Made by a program: the position numbers and the translations under genes. Positions 53,705-63,313 of a stretch of 64,000 nucleotides of DNA are shown piece by piece. The stretch is from NCBI RefSeq assembly GCF_021354595.1, contig NZ_JADWYJ010000001.1, positions 349,446-413,445 of the forward strand. The letters are read 5' to 3'. Source of the DNA: Maribellus sp. CM-23. GTDB taxonomy: Bacteria; Bacteroidota; Bacteroidia; Bacteroidales; Prolixibacteraceae. The first letter of the stretch is position 1; each line of letters starts with the position of its first letter. The notes beneath the pieces are model-generated. The model worked only from the letters and a program-made list of their open reading frames with translations. It searched no databases and had not been told where the DNA came from.

Positions 53705-53808
53705 AATTTCTCCTTTGTCAAGTTTTAGTAAAAGAAAAAGCGTTTACACATTCATACTGTTTTTATGAAAAAAAGTTAATCTTTGTATCAATTTTAACAG
53801 GAAAAGCC

Positions 53809-54432
53809 ATGTGTTCACCTATCTCTGACAGCTCAAACGGATACGAAAGAATCGACCTCTATAATGACGAAAGCATTAAGGAACTTTCCGGTCATTACGA
53901 AAAAATCCTGGAAATAATAGGTGAAGACCCAACGCGCGAAGGTTTAAATAAAACACCGGAGAGAGTGGCCAAAGCCATGCAATTTCTTTTGCAGGGATAC
54001 CAAACCGATCCTGTTGAAATATTACAGTCGGCCATGTTTAAGGAAGATTACCGTCAAATGGTGATTGTAAAAGACATTGAAATTTATTCGATGTGCGAAC
54101 ATCATCTCCTTCCGTTTTTTGGAAAAGCACACGTAGCCTACATTCCCAACGGTACCATCACTGGGTTAAGCAAAATAGCACGTGTAGTGGATGTTTTTGC
54201 ACGTCGTCTGCAGGTGCAGGAACGACTGACCATGCAAATAAAAGAGTGCATTCAGGATACCCTGAAACCGCTCGGAGTTGCCGTGGTTATTGAAGCCCAA
54301 CACCTGTGTATGCAAATGCGCGGCATTCAGAAACAACATTCCATAACTACCACATCCGATTTTACAGGAGCCTTTGAAAAAGTGGCTACCCGCGAAGAAT
54401 TTATCAAACTGATCAGCTCGAAATTAAGTTAG
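53809..54432 (+). CDS. folE: GTP cyclohydrolase I
   Basis: 207 residues. Family motifs: [19 protein letters not shown], the zinc ligand and active-site region [32 protein letters not shown] and [12 protein letters not shown] with the second cysteine ligand. It makes dihydroneopterin triphosphate, the first step of folate or tetrahydrobiopterin synthesis. Its last four bases overlap the convergent lactonase gene. Confidence 0.97.
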   Translation: MCSPISDSSNGYERIDLYNDESIKELSGHYEKILEIIGEDPTREGLNKTPERVAKAMQFLLQGYQTDPVEILQSAMFKEDYRQMVIVKDIEIYSMCEHHLLPFFGKAHVAYIPNGTITGLSKIARVVDVFARRLQVQERLTMQIKECIQDTLKPLGVAVVIEAQHLCMQMRGIQKQHSITTTSDFTGAFEKVATREEFIKLISSKLS

Positions 54433-55547
54433 TCGAATTCAATACAAACCGGCGACGGCAGTTGAATCTCCTGTCCCGAGAATTGCAGGCTTCCATTCTC
54501 GCGGTTTATTTTGAACGCCGTGATGTTTCCGCTTCGCTGATTGGCCACCAGCAGCCAGTTCCCGTCAGGAGAAATCCCAAAGTTCCGGGGCCAGTTTCCT
54601 TCTACCGAAACCGTTTCCAGCATTTTCAGCGACTGGTCGTTCCCGTTCACCTCAAAAACTGCGATTGAATTGTGTCCGCGGTTGGAACCGTACAAGTATT
54701 TTCCGTCGTTCGAAATATGAATATCGGCACAATAACTTTCGCCTTTAAAACCGGCAGGCAGCGTTGAGATTTCCTGCCCAACCTTCCACTCACCGTTTTT
54801 CTTCCGAAGTATCGAAACGGTCGAATTCAGTTCATTGATCACATAAATAACTTCCCCGTTCGGGTGAAACTCAAAATGACGCGGACCAGCTCCCGAAGCC
54901 AGTTTGGCAAATTTTTGCCCCGACTGTTTAAGTTGTCCGTCCTCCAATTGAAAAATATTGAGTTGATCGGTTCCCAGGTCAGCATTAAAAACAGTGTTTG
55001 AAAAAGGAGAAAATTTTGCCGAATGGGCATGCGGCTCACCTTGCCGGCTTTTATCCGGTCCCGATCCTTCATTCTGAATTACCGTGTTGGCTTCCCCCAG
55101 GCTTCCGTCATCGTTGATCGGATACAAAGAAACCGTTCCGCTGCTGTAGTTCGAAATCACCACGTATTTACCATCGGGCGAAATATCTACATGGCAGGGG
55201 TTATCTCCCTTCGAAGATTGTTTGTTCAGAAAATGAAGGTCTCCTTTTTCGTCAACGCGATACGCAGACACACCTCCCACCTTTCCACCCGGCATAGTGG
55301 CTATTTCGGAAACTGAATACAGGTACTTTTTGTCGGGTGACAAAACCAAAAACGAGGGATTATCCACCGCTTTAAACGTGCGTTCCAAACGAATTTCCCC
55401 GGTATTGGTATTCAGGCTGCAATAGTAAATCCCTTCCGCGCCTTCTTTCGTATAGGTTCCTACGTAAAACTTCTGCAATTTATTATCTTTACTGAACACG
55501 ATGGCGGGCAAAATCAGTCCCAGTACCATCAGAATTATTTTTGACAT
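54429..55547 (-). CDS. Lactonase family seven-bladed beta-propeller protein
   Basis: 372 residues with a signal peptide ([19 protein letters not shown]). The body is a COG2706-type propeller: [15 protein letters not shown] at the start of blade 1, [23 protein letters not shown] and [24 protein letters not shown]. The family includes the E. coli YbhE 6-phosphogluconolactonase and muconate-cycloisomerase-like enzymes. A periplasmic location by signal peptide argues against a role in the cytosolic pentose phosphate pathway. A sugar lactone is the likely substrate. Confidence 0.87.
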   Translation of the reverse strand: MSKIILMVLGLILPAIVFSKDNKLQKFYVGTYTKEGAEGIYYCSLNTNTGEIRLERTFKAVDNPSFLVLSPDKKYLYSVSEIATMPGGKVGGVSAYRVDEKGDLHFLNKQSSKGDNPCHVDISPDGKYVVISNYSSGTVSLYPINDDGSLGEANTVIQNEGSGPDKSRQGEPHAHSAKFSPFSNTVFNADLGTDQLNIFQLEDGQLKQSGQKFAKLASGAGPRHFEFHPNGEVIYVINELNSTVSILRKKNGEWKVGQEISTLPAGFKGESYCADIHISNDGKYLYGSNRGHNSIAVFEVNGNDQSLKMLETVSVEGNWPRNFGISPDGNWLLVANQRSGNITAFKINRENGSLQFSGQEIQLPSPVCIEFD

Positions 55548-55596
55548 CTTTCTTTATTTTGATAAAGTTGAAACTACTAATTTAAAACGAAACGAC

Positions 55597-55833
55597 ATGC
55601 AAAAACCGGTTATCGCCCAAAAAGCTCCCAAAATGCTTACGCTCGAACCCGGCACCTATTACTGGTGTGCCTGTGGCAGAAGCCAGAACCAACCTTTCTG
55701 TGACGGCTCTCACCGCGTAACGGAATTTAAGCCACTTGCTTTTACAATCGAAGAAAAGAAAGACGTTTGGCTATGCCAGTGCAAACATTCGTCGAACAAA
55801 CCTTATTGCGACGGCACACACCGAACGCTTTAA
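55597..55833 (+). CDS. Dual CDGSH iron-sulfur domain protein
   Basis: 78 residues from MQKPVIAQKAP (55597). The upstream frame to 55501 overlaps the divergent lactonase gene and lacks family similarity. Two CDGSH motifs, CACGRSQNQPFCDGSH and CQCKHSSNKPYCDGTH, each give the three Cys and one His that bind a [2Fe-2S] cluster (C-x-C-x2-[ST/HS]-x3-P-x-C-D-G-[ST]-H). Cytosolic, no TM. The role may be electron or cluster transfer. It faces the flavin reductase-rubredoxin fusion tail to tail, 14 bp apart. Confidence 0.93.
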   Translation: MQKPVIAQKAPKMLTLEPGTYYWCACGRSQNQPFCDGSHRVTEFKPLAFTIEEKKDVWLCQCKHSSNKPYCDGTHRTL

Positions 55834-55847
55834 ATCGAACCTGACAA

Positions 55848-56591
55848 TCAGGAAGTCTTCTTAAAATAGTCTTTGCTGGCATTGCAAATCGGACATTTGT
55901 ATTCCTCCGGAACATCTTCCCATAGGGTTCCGGGAGGAATCCCTGCTGTGGGATCGCCCTCTTCCGGGTCGTACTGATAGCCGCAAATGGTGCAGGTGAA
56001 AATACCATCGCCACTTTCAACTTCCGCTTCCGGTCCTTCCGCCTTCTCAGCCACAGGTTCCGCTTCCGGTTCATCGCCCAGCTTATCCCGTTCAATGTAG
56101 GTAGGTGCATTCTGTGGTGCCAGCATTTTGTATTTCTTGTGGTAATAGTCATAGGTAAGCGGCTCTTCGTTTGAAATCAGCTCTCCATCCACCACTTCTG
56201 CAATAATCAGTATATGGCTTCCAACATCCACACTTTCCAGCACCTGGCAGTCGAACCAAGCCACACAGGAATCCAGCACAATGGGAGCTCCCGTTTTGGC
56301 TATTTTTGTTTCAACTCCCTGGAACTTATCGATTTCGGAGCCCGACATAAAGCCAAACTTCCCGATCAGCGAAGTTTCCACTTCTTTTTTCAAAACAGAC
56401 AGCGAAAAACGTTTACTATCCAGGATTTTTTGGGTGGAGTAATTATTTTTATGACTGCTGATGGCGATCTTCGAAGGGTTGGAAGTGATCTGAAAAGCAG
56501 TATTCCCGATGTACCCTACCTTCTCTCCTTCATGCTCACTTGCAATCACATACAGCCCGTACGACAACTTATGAAATGCTCTGTAATTCAT
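55848..56591 (-). CDS. Flavin reductase-rubredoxin fusion protein
   Basis: 247 residues. Residues 1-165 are a flavin-reductase-like FMN-binding domain (LSYGLYVIASEHEGEKVGYIGNTAFQITSNP). A 35-residue acidic linker (EPEAEPVAEKAEGPEAEVES) leads to a C-terminal rubredoxin with CTICGYQYDPEEGDPTAGIPPGT and CPICNASKDYF, so two C-x2-C pairs hold one iron. The layout equals high-molecular-weight rubredoxins that feed electrons to flavodiiron or other O2-detoxifying proteins. The partner is not in the window. Confidence 0.93.
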   Translation of the reverse strand: MNYRAFHKLSYGLYVIASEHEGEKVGYIGNTAFQITSNPSKIAISSHKNNYSTQKILDSKRFSLSVLKKEVETSLIGKFGFMSGSEIDKFQGVETKIAKTGAPIVLDSCVAWFDCQVLESVDVGSHILIIAEVVDGELISNEEPLTYDYYHKKYKMLAPQNAPTYIERDKLGDEPEAEPVAEKAEGPEAEVESGDGIFTCTICGYQYDPEEGDPTAGIPPGTLWEDVPEEYKCPICNASKDYFKKTS

Positions 56592-56707
56592 TTATTTTTG
56601 ATTTTCAAAATTCAACTTATAGTCAATAAAAATAAGAATTGATTTCGTACTTTTAAAAAGACAAATCATTAATACCCTTTTTATTCAAAAACCGAACTTA
56701 ACAAACC

Positions 56708-57796
56708 ATGAGAAAAACAATCTGCACCCTTTTCTTTTCCCTGTTATTCGCAATCGCCGGTTTTTCGCAGTCGGGTGATTGGCAAAAAGACATTCAGAGC
56801 ATTCTTAAAAGCCAGCAGGACATGGGCCATGCCTTTTCGAAGCTGGCCAAGCAAATTGACGACGTGTTGTGGTACGAGCGTGTGGGAGATATCGCTTTTG
56901 TGGACAAACTTTATATTTACGGCCCGCCCAAGTGGAAAGAACAAAACCCTACTGCCAAAGATGCGGGCAACCCGGTAAAATTCTGGACCTATGTTTTTAT
57001 GCCAGCCAACCTTGATGCCAGCAAAAAATATCCGCTCATTGTATTGCCACATGGTGGGGTTCACGGCGATTTTACCACCTATTATACCCACATTGTGCGT
57101 GAACTAATCAGCCAGGGATATGTTATTGTTGCTCCTGAATACAGAGGAAGTACCGGATACGGCAAAGCTCATTACGAAAAGATAGACTACGGCGGGCTGG
57201 AAGTTGAAGACGTTTACTATAGCAGAAACTACATGATCGAAAACTACGACTTTGTGGATAAAAACCGAGTTGGAATCATTGGCTGGAGCCACGGAGGCCT
57301 GATTACGCTGATGAATATATTTGATCACCCCAACGATTTTCAGGTGGCTTTTGCCGGTGTTCCGGTCAGCGACCTGATTGCACGAATGGGCTACCACGAG
57401 CAAAGCTACCGCGACCTGTATGAAGCCGATTACCATATTGGGAAAAGCGCCAACGACAATGTTGCTGAATACCGTCGCCGTTCGCCGGCATGGAACACCC
57501 ATAAATACAAAGGGACTCCTTTGCTGATCCACACCAATACCAACGACGAAGATGTAAATGTCCTGGAAGTGGAACACCTGATCAAATCACTTAAAGCAGA
57601 AGGATTACCTTTTGAGTACGAGATATTTGAAAACATACCGGGAGGCCATTCCTTTGACAGGATGGACACCAAAACGGCCAAGGAAATACGCCTGAAAATT
57701 TACGCCCACCTAGCCAAACAGCTAAAACCTGAAAAGCCTGTAAAAAATTTAAAAGAACTCCAAAAAGCGGGCTATAAATTTCAAATAGCTTTCTAA
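56708..57796 (+). CDS. Prolyl oligopeptidase family serine hydrolase, secreted
   Basis: 362 residues. A signal peptide (FFSLLFAIAGFS) leads to a short N-terminal part and an S9-type alpha/beta hydrolase without the usual beta-propeller. The oxyanion region is PLIVLPHGGVHGDF, the nucleophile Ser194 in GWSHGGL, Asp in NTNDEDVNV, and His in GGHSFDRM. The small size suggests an acylaminoacyl-peptidase-like or esterase role. Single gene, divergent from the rubredoxin fusion. Confidence 0.87.
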   Translation: MRKTICTLFFSLLFAIAGFSQSGDWQKDIQSILKSQQDMGHAFSKLAKQIDDVLWYERVGDIAFVDKLYIYGPPKWKEQNPTAKDAGNPVKFWTYVFMPANLDASKKYPLIVLPHGGVHGDFTTYYTHIVRELISQGYVIVAPEYRGSTGYGKAHYEKIDYGGLEVEDVYYSRNYMIENYDFVDKNRVGIIGWSHGGLITLMNIFDHPNDFQVAFAGVPVSDLIARMGYHEQSYRDLYEADYHIGKSANDNVAEYRRRSPAWNTHKYKGTPLLIHTNTNDEDVNVLEVEHLIKSLKAEGLPFEYEIFENIPGGHSFDRMDTKTAKEIRLKIYAHLAKQLKPEKPVKNLKELQKAGYKFQIAF

Positions 57797-57914
57797 AATC
57801 CAGAAATCTATTTTTAATATGGGAATAAATTCGAAATATTTTCCAAATATCGGACAAAAAGCTTGTCGTAAACATAATTTTTGCATACTTTTAAATTGCT
57901 CTAAATACGACTAA

Positions 57915-59273
57915 ATGACCAACCAGAAATTAAAAAGTCAATACAAGGTTTTCATTGTAGAAGACAACGAACTTTATGCAAGGGTTCTAAAAAAACAATT
58001 GACGGACGACAAGCTCAACGTTAAGGTTTTTCACAACGGAACCGACTTTATCAATGCGCTGCACGAAGCACCTGATGTGGTAACGCTCGATTACACCCTG
58101 CCCGATATGACAGGAAAAGAGGTTCTGGAAAAAATTCAGAAGGAACTTCCCAGTGCCAACGTCATTGTGATTTCGGCCCAGGAAAGCATCGACACCGCTA
58201 TTGAGCTGATGAAACTTGGAGCTTACGATTACATTATGAAAGCGCCCGATACCCGCGAACGACTGAGCAATGTAATCAACAACATTTACAAAACCGACCA
58301 GCTGAAAACAGAAAACAAAATTCTGAAAGACGCTGTTGCCGAAAAATACAATTTCAGAAGCCTGATCAAAGGAAACAGCCGCGAAATTGACCACGTGTTT
58401 GAACTGATGAACAAAGCCACTCAAACCAACATCTCTGTTTCCATCTCCGGCGAAACCGGAACAGGTAAAGAGCTAGTGGCAAAAGGCATTCACTTCAATT
58501 CAAAAAGAAACGCCAAACCCTTTGTTGCCGTGAACGTTTCGGCCATTCCCGACGGGCTGATTGAAAGCGAGCTTTTCGGCCACGAAAAAGGTGCCTTTAC
58601 CGGTGCCGATTTCCGTAAAATCGGGAAATTTGAATTGGCCAACGGCGGTACTCTTTTTCTGGATGAAATCGCCGACCTGAACCTGAATCTTCAGGCTAAA
58701 TTGCTGCGTGTAATCCAGGAACGCGAGTTGGTCCGGCTGGGCGGAAACGAAACCATTCCACTGGATGTGAGAATCATAACCGCCACACACAAAAACCTGG
58801 CGGCACTGGCAGCCGAAGATAGATTCAGACAAGACCTTTATTATCGTCTGCTCGGATTGCCCATAGAAATCCCGCCTCTCCGGCAACGTGGCAACGACAA
58901 AATTCTTCTGGCCAAATTTTTTGTGGATGAATTTTGCCGCGATAACGAAATGGAACCCAAAACCATTTCCGACGAAGCCAAACAAATGCTTCTCACCTAC
59001 CACTACCCGGGAAACATCAGAGAGTTGAAAGCCATTATGGAGCTGGCCTGCGTAATGTGCAGCCGCGACGTTATCAAACCCAATCATTTAAACATGAATG
59101 TGGACGAAAACGTACAAAACCTGCTGGCAGCCGAAAAAACGCTGGAAGAATACAACAACGATATTGTCAAGTATTTTCTGAATAAATACAACCAGAATGT
59201 CCGTTTGGTTGCCAATAAACTAGGCATCGGAAAATCAACCATTTACCGTATGCTGCAAAAAGACATGAATTAA
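57915..59273 (+). CDS. NtrC-family sigma-54-dependent response regulator (orphan)
   Basis: 452 residues: receiver with Asp59 ([11 protein letters not shown]), AAA+ domain with Walker [14 protein letters not shown], canonical sigma-54 loop GAFTGA at about 226-231, GGTLFLDE, and C-terminal Fis-like helix-turn-helix ([16 protein letters not shown]). No kinase is adjacent, so its phosphodonor is elsewhere. It differs from the regulator at 18979 in keeping GAFTGA. Target genes were not identified; no sigma-54 motif is seen near it. Confidence 0.94.
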   Translation: MTNQKLKSQYKVFIVEDNELYARVLKKQLTDDKLNVKVFHNGTDFINALHEAPDVVTLDYTLPDMTGKEVLEKIQKELPSANVIVISAQESIDTAIELMKLGAYDYIMKAPDTRERLSNVINNIYKTDQLKTENKILKDAVAEKYNFRSLIKGNSREIDHVFELMNKATQTNISVSISGETGTGKELVAKGIHFNSKRNAKPFVAVNVSAIPDGLIESELFGHEKGAFTGADFRKIGKFELANGGTLFLDEIADLNLNLQAKLLRVIQERELVRLGGNETIPLDVRIITATHKNLAALAAEDRFRQDLYYRLLGLPIEIPPLRQRGNDKILLAKFFVDEFCRDNEMEPKTISDEAKQMLLTYHYPGNIRELKAIMELACVMCSRDVIKPNHLNMNVDENVQNLLAAEKTLEEYNNDIVKYFLNKYNQNVRLVANKLGIGKSTIYRMLQKDMN

Positions 59274-59295
59274 TCTGAAAATTGAGATAAAAAGA

Positions 59296-59327
59296 AATCC
59301 CGATCCGCCAGTTGACAGATCGGGATT
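59296..59327. terminator. Bidirectional terminator between the regulator and fabD
   Basis: AATCCCGATC (59296-59305) pairs with GATCGGGATT (59318-59327), followed by TTTT on plus; on minus, the stem is followed by TTCTTTTTATC. Serves both convergent genes. Confidence 0.88.
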
Positions 59328-59349
59328 TTTTATACGTAGACTTAAAATC

Positions 59350-60237
59350 TTAAGCTTCGAACGTGTTAACTCCAATGGTTTCCATGTTGCGATCCACTTT
59401 TTTCACCAAACCCTGAAGCACTTTCCCGGGACCAATTTCAGTGAATGAAGTAGCGCCATCAGCAATCATATTCTGAACAATTTGCGTCCATTTAACCGGA
59501 GCAGTCAATTGCGCAATCAGATTTTCTTTGATAACGGCAGGATCAGAAACAGGCTCTGCACTTACGTTTTGGAAAACCGGGCAAACCGGTGTGCTGAAAG
59601 TAGTTGCTTCAATGGCAGCCGCCAGTTCTTCGCGGGCAGGCTCCATTAGCGGCGAATGAAAAGCACCACCTACAACCAGTTTCAAGGCACGTTTGGCACC
59701 TTTTTCAGTAAGCGCGGCACAAGCTTTATCGATACCTGCTTCCGAACCCGAAATTACCAGCTGGCCAGGGCAGTTGTAGTTGGCCGGAACCACTACATCA
59801 TCGATAGATGCACAAACTTCCTCCACAACCGAATCTTCCAGACCTACAATGGCAGCCATGGTTGACGGCTCCAACTCACAGGCTTTTTGCATGGCCATTG
59901 CACGCTGAGAAACCAGTTTCAAGCCATCTTCAAAAGTCAGTGTTCCGTTGGCAACCAGTGCCGAGAACTCTCCCAGCGAATGACCAGCTACCATATCGGG
60001 AGCAAAATCTTTCATGGTTTTAGCCAGCAAAACCGAATGCAGGAAAATAGCAGGCTGTGTAACTTTGGTTTGTTTCAGGTCTTCAACATCGCCTTCAAAC
60101 ATGATTTTGGTGATGTCGAAACCCAGAATATCGTTTGCTTTTTCAAACAGGGCTTTCGCTTCTGCAGAATTCTCGTACAAATCCTTTCCCATGCCTGGGT
60201 ATTGAGCTCCCTGTCCGGGAAAAACATATGCTTTCAT
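59350..60237 (-). CDS. fabD: Malonyl-CoA:ACP transacylase
   Basis: 295 residues. Catalytic Ser in GHSLGEFSAL, His in GGAFHSPLMEPA, Arg in SQRAMAMQ and the N-terminal FPGQGAQYPGMGKDLY. It loads malonyl groups on the acyl carrier protein for fatty-acid synthesis. It is a single gene here; no other fab genes lie nearby. Confidence 0.97.
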   Translation of the reverse strand: MKAYVFPGQGAQYPGMGKDLYENSAEAKALFEKANDILGFDITKIMFEGDVEDLKQTKVTQPAIFLHSVLLAKTMKDFAPDMVAGHSLGEFSALVANGTLTFEDGLKLVSQRAMAMQKACELEPSTMAAIVGLEDSVVEEVCASIDDVVVPANYNCPGQLVISGSEAGIDKACAALTEKGAKRALKLVVGGAFHSPLMEPAREELAAAIEATTFSTPVCPVFQNVSAEPVSDPAVIKENLIAQLTAPVKWTQIVQNMIADGATSFTEIGPGKVLQGLVKKVDRNMETIGVNTFEA

Positions 60238-60390
60238 AATTTTGAGTTTTTAATTCCGGCGCAAATTTAATCGAAAATCAAAAAGCGCCTTTTAAATCAC
60301 ACTTATTCAACCAGATTTGATAAAAAATTAGGTTATTCTTTCGAAAATTGTGTTGAATGGTTCGATTGTTATGAAACCAGCATCTAAAAA

Positions 60391-60433
60391 CCAAGGATCT
60401 GATCCGTATATACCTAACTACAAATATCCTTGG
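60391..60433. repeat. Inverted repeat CCAAGGAT/ATCCTTGG
   Basis: 8-bp perfect arms at 60391-60398 and 60426-60433 with a 27-nt loop in the 418-bp gap between fabD and the VTT protein gene. No T run; function unknown. Confidence 0.45.
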
Positions 60434-60468
60434 CGCGCTGCACTATTTCCTGTGATGTGATATTCAGA

Positions 60469-60544
60469 CTATAAATATTTTAGGTGCATTGCACCTTTCA
60501 ATGAATGCAATTTCTTTAGCAGCAGCGCTGCGAAATATTTATAG
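60469..60544. repeat. 76-bp composite palindromic element
   Basis: CTATAAATATTT (60469-60480) and AAATATTTATAG (60533-60544) form a perfect 12-bp stem. Two smaller hairpins lie inside: AGGTGCA-T-TGCACCT (60482-60496) and GCAGC-GCTGC (60522-60531). This multi-branched form, with A/T outer arms and G/C inner hairpins, looks like a small non-coding mobile or REP-type element. Confidence 0.65.
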
Positions 60545-60618
60545 ATCGAAATTACTGCAGAAAATAAAGGTCCGGCGCACCGAAACATAATTCATCAAAA
60601 AAACAGAAACGAATTCCG

Positions 60619-60643
60619 ATTCCCGGGTTTTCGGTTCGGGAAT
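60619..60643 (-). terminator. Weak terminator of the VTT protein gene
   Basis: ATTCCCG (60619-60625) pairs with CGGGAAT (60637-60643) around an 11-nt loop. On the minus strand a T-rich stretch follows after about 15 nt, so efficiency is uncertain. Confidence 0.45.
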
Positions 60644-60655
60644 AAAACACCGGAC

Positions 60656-61210
60656 TCATTGGAAAAACAAACTGAGCACAAAATATTTTAGCACAAGACC
60701 CAACAAACTATACATAAAAAAATTCCGGAAGCGGTACTTCAACATACCGGCGGCCACCGAAATAACAGGTGATGAGAGCGGAAACAAATTAAAAATGAAG
60801 ATGGTGAGGTTACCATATTTCAAAATGTATTTTTCAGCCTTTAAAATTCGCTTTTCACCTACAAAATTATTAATCACGGCAGAACTTACGGAGACCCCGA
60901 TCAGGTAGTCGACGATTTGCGCACTGATAGCCGTACCGAGCGCTATGGCGATCATCTCCCAATAATTAAAAAACTTCAGGTAATAAATGAAGGCAACCTC
61001 AACCGGCATCAATAAAAAGAACAGATAACCAGAGAAATGAATGAGTGCAAAAGAAAACATGCCCTGACTCCTTCCTTCATACCATTCTTTCCCAAGCGTA
61101 AAGGAAACAATCAGAATGGCTGTCAGTGACGTTAGCAGCAACAATACCATTCGAATCCCTTTCTTCTTGTCTATTTTCTGCTCTGCGCACATATCGAAAA
61201 CCGGTTTCAA
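60656..61210 (-). CDS. VTT/DedA-like membrane protein
   Basis: 184 residues with about five hydrophobic segments. IFNLFPLSSPVISVAAGMLKYRFRNFFMYS corresponds to the VTT (SNARE-associated) domain signature F-P-x3-x(P)-x3-AG, with a helix-breaking PLSSP loop. DedA relatives act as lipid flippases (undecaprenyl phosphate or phosphatidylethanolamine). The N-terminal 20 residues are basic and polar; a start at a later Met (residue 6 or 21) is possible. No close functional context. Confidence 0.7.
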   Translation of the reverse strand: MKPVFDMCAEQKIDKKKGIRMVLLLLTSLTAILIVSFTLGKEWYEGRSQGMFSFALIHFSGYLFFLLMPVEVAFIYYLKFFNYWEMIAIALGTAISAQIVDYLIGVSVSSAVINNFVGEKRILKAEKYILKYGNLTIFIFNLFPLSSPVISVAAGMLKYRFRNFFMYSLLGLVLKYFVLSLFFQ

Positions 61211-61285
61211 GCTTTGCTACATTTTTTACGATAAAGACAAAAAGATGTAGTAAAAAGAGAAAGATATTTTTGAAGGTTCGAAGTA

Positions 61286-61419
61286 AGCTACTCCACCTAC
61301 CCCTTGCATAAAGCGTGGGGGTGCTTTCCTGTCGATTGCAACGATCGTGAAAATGACATTACAAATGTCAGGATCATTGGCCCCTCGTTACAAACGAGGG
61401 ACAGAATCAGCTACTCCAC
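61286..61419. repeat. REP-like palindromic element with 11-bp flanking direct repeats at the glmS end
   Basis: AGCTACTCCAC occurs at 61286-61296 and again at 61409-61419, the latter covering the glmS stop and final codons. Between them lie hairpins TGACATT-ACA-AATGTCA (61354-61370) and CCCTCGTT-ACA-AACGAGGG (61382-61400), plus a bulged CACC.CCCC/GGGGGTG stem near 61293-61323. Both perfect hairpins share a TTACAAA core. The flanking repeats look like a target-site duplication from insertion at the end of glmS. Confidence 0.65.
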
Positions 61420-63249
61420 GGTAACGCTCTTCGCCAGGTTTCGGGGCTGATCTACATTACAGCCTTTTAGCAAAGCAATGTGGTAAGCCAGCAATTGCAG
61501 CGGAATTACCGCCAGCAAAGGAGCCAGTGCCGGATGAGATTTGGGAATTTCAATTACATCGTTGGCCAACGACTTGAGACCGTTGTCGCCTTCCGTTACA
61601 ACGACGATGACATTCCCTTTCCGGGCTTTTATTTCCTGGATATTGCTCACCACTTTTTCGTAATAAGCATCCTGCGGGGCAACCACAACAACCGGCAGGT
61701 TGTCGTCGACCAGCGCAATCGGACCGTGTTTCATTTCGCCGGCCGCATACCCTTCAGCATGAACATAAGAGATTTCCTTTAGCTTGAGGGCTCCTTCCAG
61801 TGCCACCGGGAAAAGGTAACCACGACCGAGGTAAAGCGCATTCACCGCTTCGTAATATTTCTCTGCGATGGTTTTTATCTTTTCATTGCTTTCGAGAATC
61901 ACTCTCCCTTTCTTCGGTATCTGAGCTAATTCTTTCACCAGTTGCCGGTATTCCTCCGGACCGATGGTTCCTTTTCGTTTTGCCAGCTTTAATGCGATCA
62001 TCGTCAAAACAGTAACCTGCGCTGTAAATGCTTTTGTTGATGCCACACCAATCTCGACTCCGGCATGCGTATAAACACCGGCATCGGTTTCGCGCGCCAG
62101 CGACGAACCTACCACGTTGCAAATACCAAGAACCGTGGCTCCCTTTTCTTTTGCCAAATGAAGTGCGGCCAATGTATCGGCAGTCTCCCCGCTCTGGCTG
62201 ATCAGGATCACCACATCTTTTTCGCGAATAATTGGCTTTCGGTAACGAAACTCCGATGCATATTCCACTTCCACCGGCACCTGCGCATATTCCTCGATCA
62301 GGTATTCGCCGATGAGTGCGGCGTGCCACGAAGTTCCGCATCCGATGATGATGATGCGGTCGGCCTGCTCCACTTTTGGAAACACTTCCAGCAAACCACC
62401 CAACACAATCTCAGAATAATCATCGCGCAGTCGTCCCCGAAAAGTTTCTTCTATGGTAAGCGGCTGCTCGTAAATTTCCTTCAACATAAAATGCTCAAAC
62501 TCACCTTTGTCGAGATTACCTATTTCAAGATCGAGATTTGATATTTTCAGTGATACCGGATTGTTCTGTACATTCTTTAGTGTAAATCCATCGCGCTGCA
62601 AAATCGCAATATCTTCATCGTTCAGATAAATCACCTGGCTGGTGTATTCAGCAATCGGCGAAGCGTCGCTGGCTATAAAATACTCGTTTGCACCAAGTCC
62701 AACTACCAGCGGACTCCCCTTTCGCGCCACGACAATTTTGTCTTTTTCGTTGGTACACAAAACGGCAATCCCGTAGGCTCCCACCACTTTTGAAAGCGCC
62801 ATCTGCACGGCAGCCTCTGAAGTCATTCCTTCATCCTGACTGTAAAAATACTCGATCAGGTTGGCGAGTACTTCCGTATCGGTTTCGCTTTTGAACACAT
62901 AGCCATGTTCCGACAAATCGCTTTTGAGTTTTGCATAGTTTTCGATAATTCCATTGTGAACCAGTGAAAATATGCCGTTCATTGAGGTATGAGGATGTGC
63001 ATTAACATCGTTTGGCTCGCCATGGGTTGCCCAGCGGGTATGCCCAATCCCCACGTTCCCCAGCCGGCTTTCCTCCGCCACGAACTCCTCCAGATCGGCA
63101 ACTTTCCCTTTCTTTTTGAAGTTCTCCAGCGTTCCGTTCAGCAATGCAATCCCTGCGGAATCATAGCCTCGGTATTCGAGCTGTTTCAAGCCTTTTATCA
63201 GCACAGGAAACGCCTCACGATTTCCAATATATCCAACGATTCCACACAT
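61411..63249 (-). CDS. glmS: Glutamine:fructose-6-phosphate aminotransferase (isomerising)
   Basis: 612 residues, normal length. The N-terminal nucleophile Cys2 (MCGIVGYIG) starts the glutaminase domain with GIGHTRWATHGEPNDVNAHPH. Two SIS sugar isomerase domains follow (IIIGCGTSWHAALIGEY; SQSGETADTLAALHLAKEKG; EISYVHAEGYAAGEMKHGPIAL), and the C-terminus ends NLAKSVTVE as usual. It commits fructose-6-phosphate to UDP-GlcNAc for peptidoglycan and LPS. The last three codons lie inside an 11-bp direct repeat. No glmS ribozyme is recognisable upstream. Confidence 0.97.
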   Translation of the reverse strand: MCGIVGYIGNREAFPVLIKGLKQLEYRGYDSAGIALLNGTLENFKKKGKVADLEEFVAEESRLGNVGIGHTRWATHGEPNDVNAHPHTSMNGIFSLVHNGIIENYAKLKSDLSEHGYVFKSETDTEVLANLIEYFYSQDEGMTSEAAVQMALSKVVGAYGIAVLCTNEKDKIVVARKGSPLVVGLGANEYFIASDASPIAEYTSQVIYLNDEDIAILQRDGFTLKNVQNNPVSLKISNLDLEIGNLDKGEFEHFMLKEIYEQPLTIEETFRGRLRDDYSEIVLGGLLEVFPKVEQADRIIIIGCGTSWHAALIGEYLIEEYAQVPVEVEYASEFRYRKPIIREKDVVILISQSGETADTLAALHLAKEKGATVLGICNVVGSSLARETDAGVYTHAGVEIGVASTKAFTAQVTVLTMIALKLAKRKGTIGPEEYRQLVKELAQIPKKGRVILESNEKIKTIAEKYYEAVNALYLGRGYLFPVALEGALKLKEISYVHAEGYAAGEMKHGPIALVDDNLPVVVVAPQDAYYEKVVSNIQEIKARKGNVIVVVTEGDNGLKSLANDVIEIPKSHPALAPLLAVIPLQLLAYHIALLKGCNVDQPRNLAKSVTVE

Positions 63250-63313
63250 AGTAATTAGTTTAGAGTTTAGTGTTCAGAGTTTTCAGTATTAGTCGCAGTT
63301 TTCAGGTTTCTAT

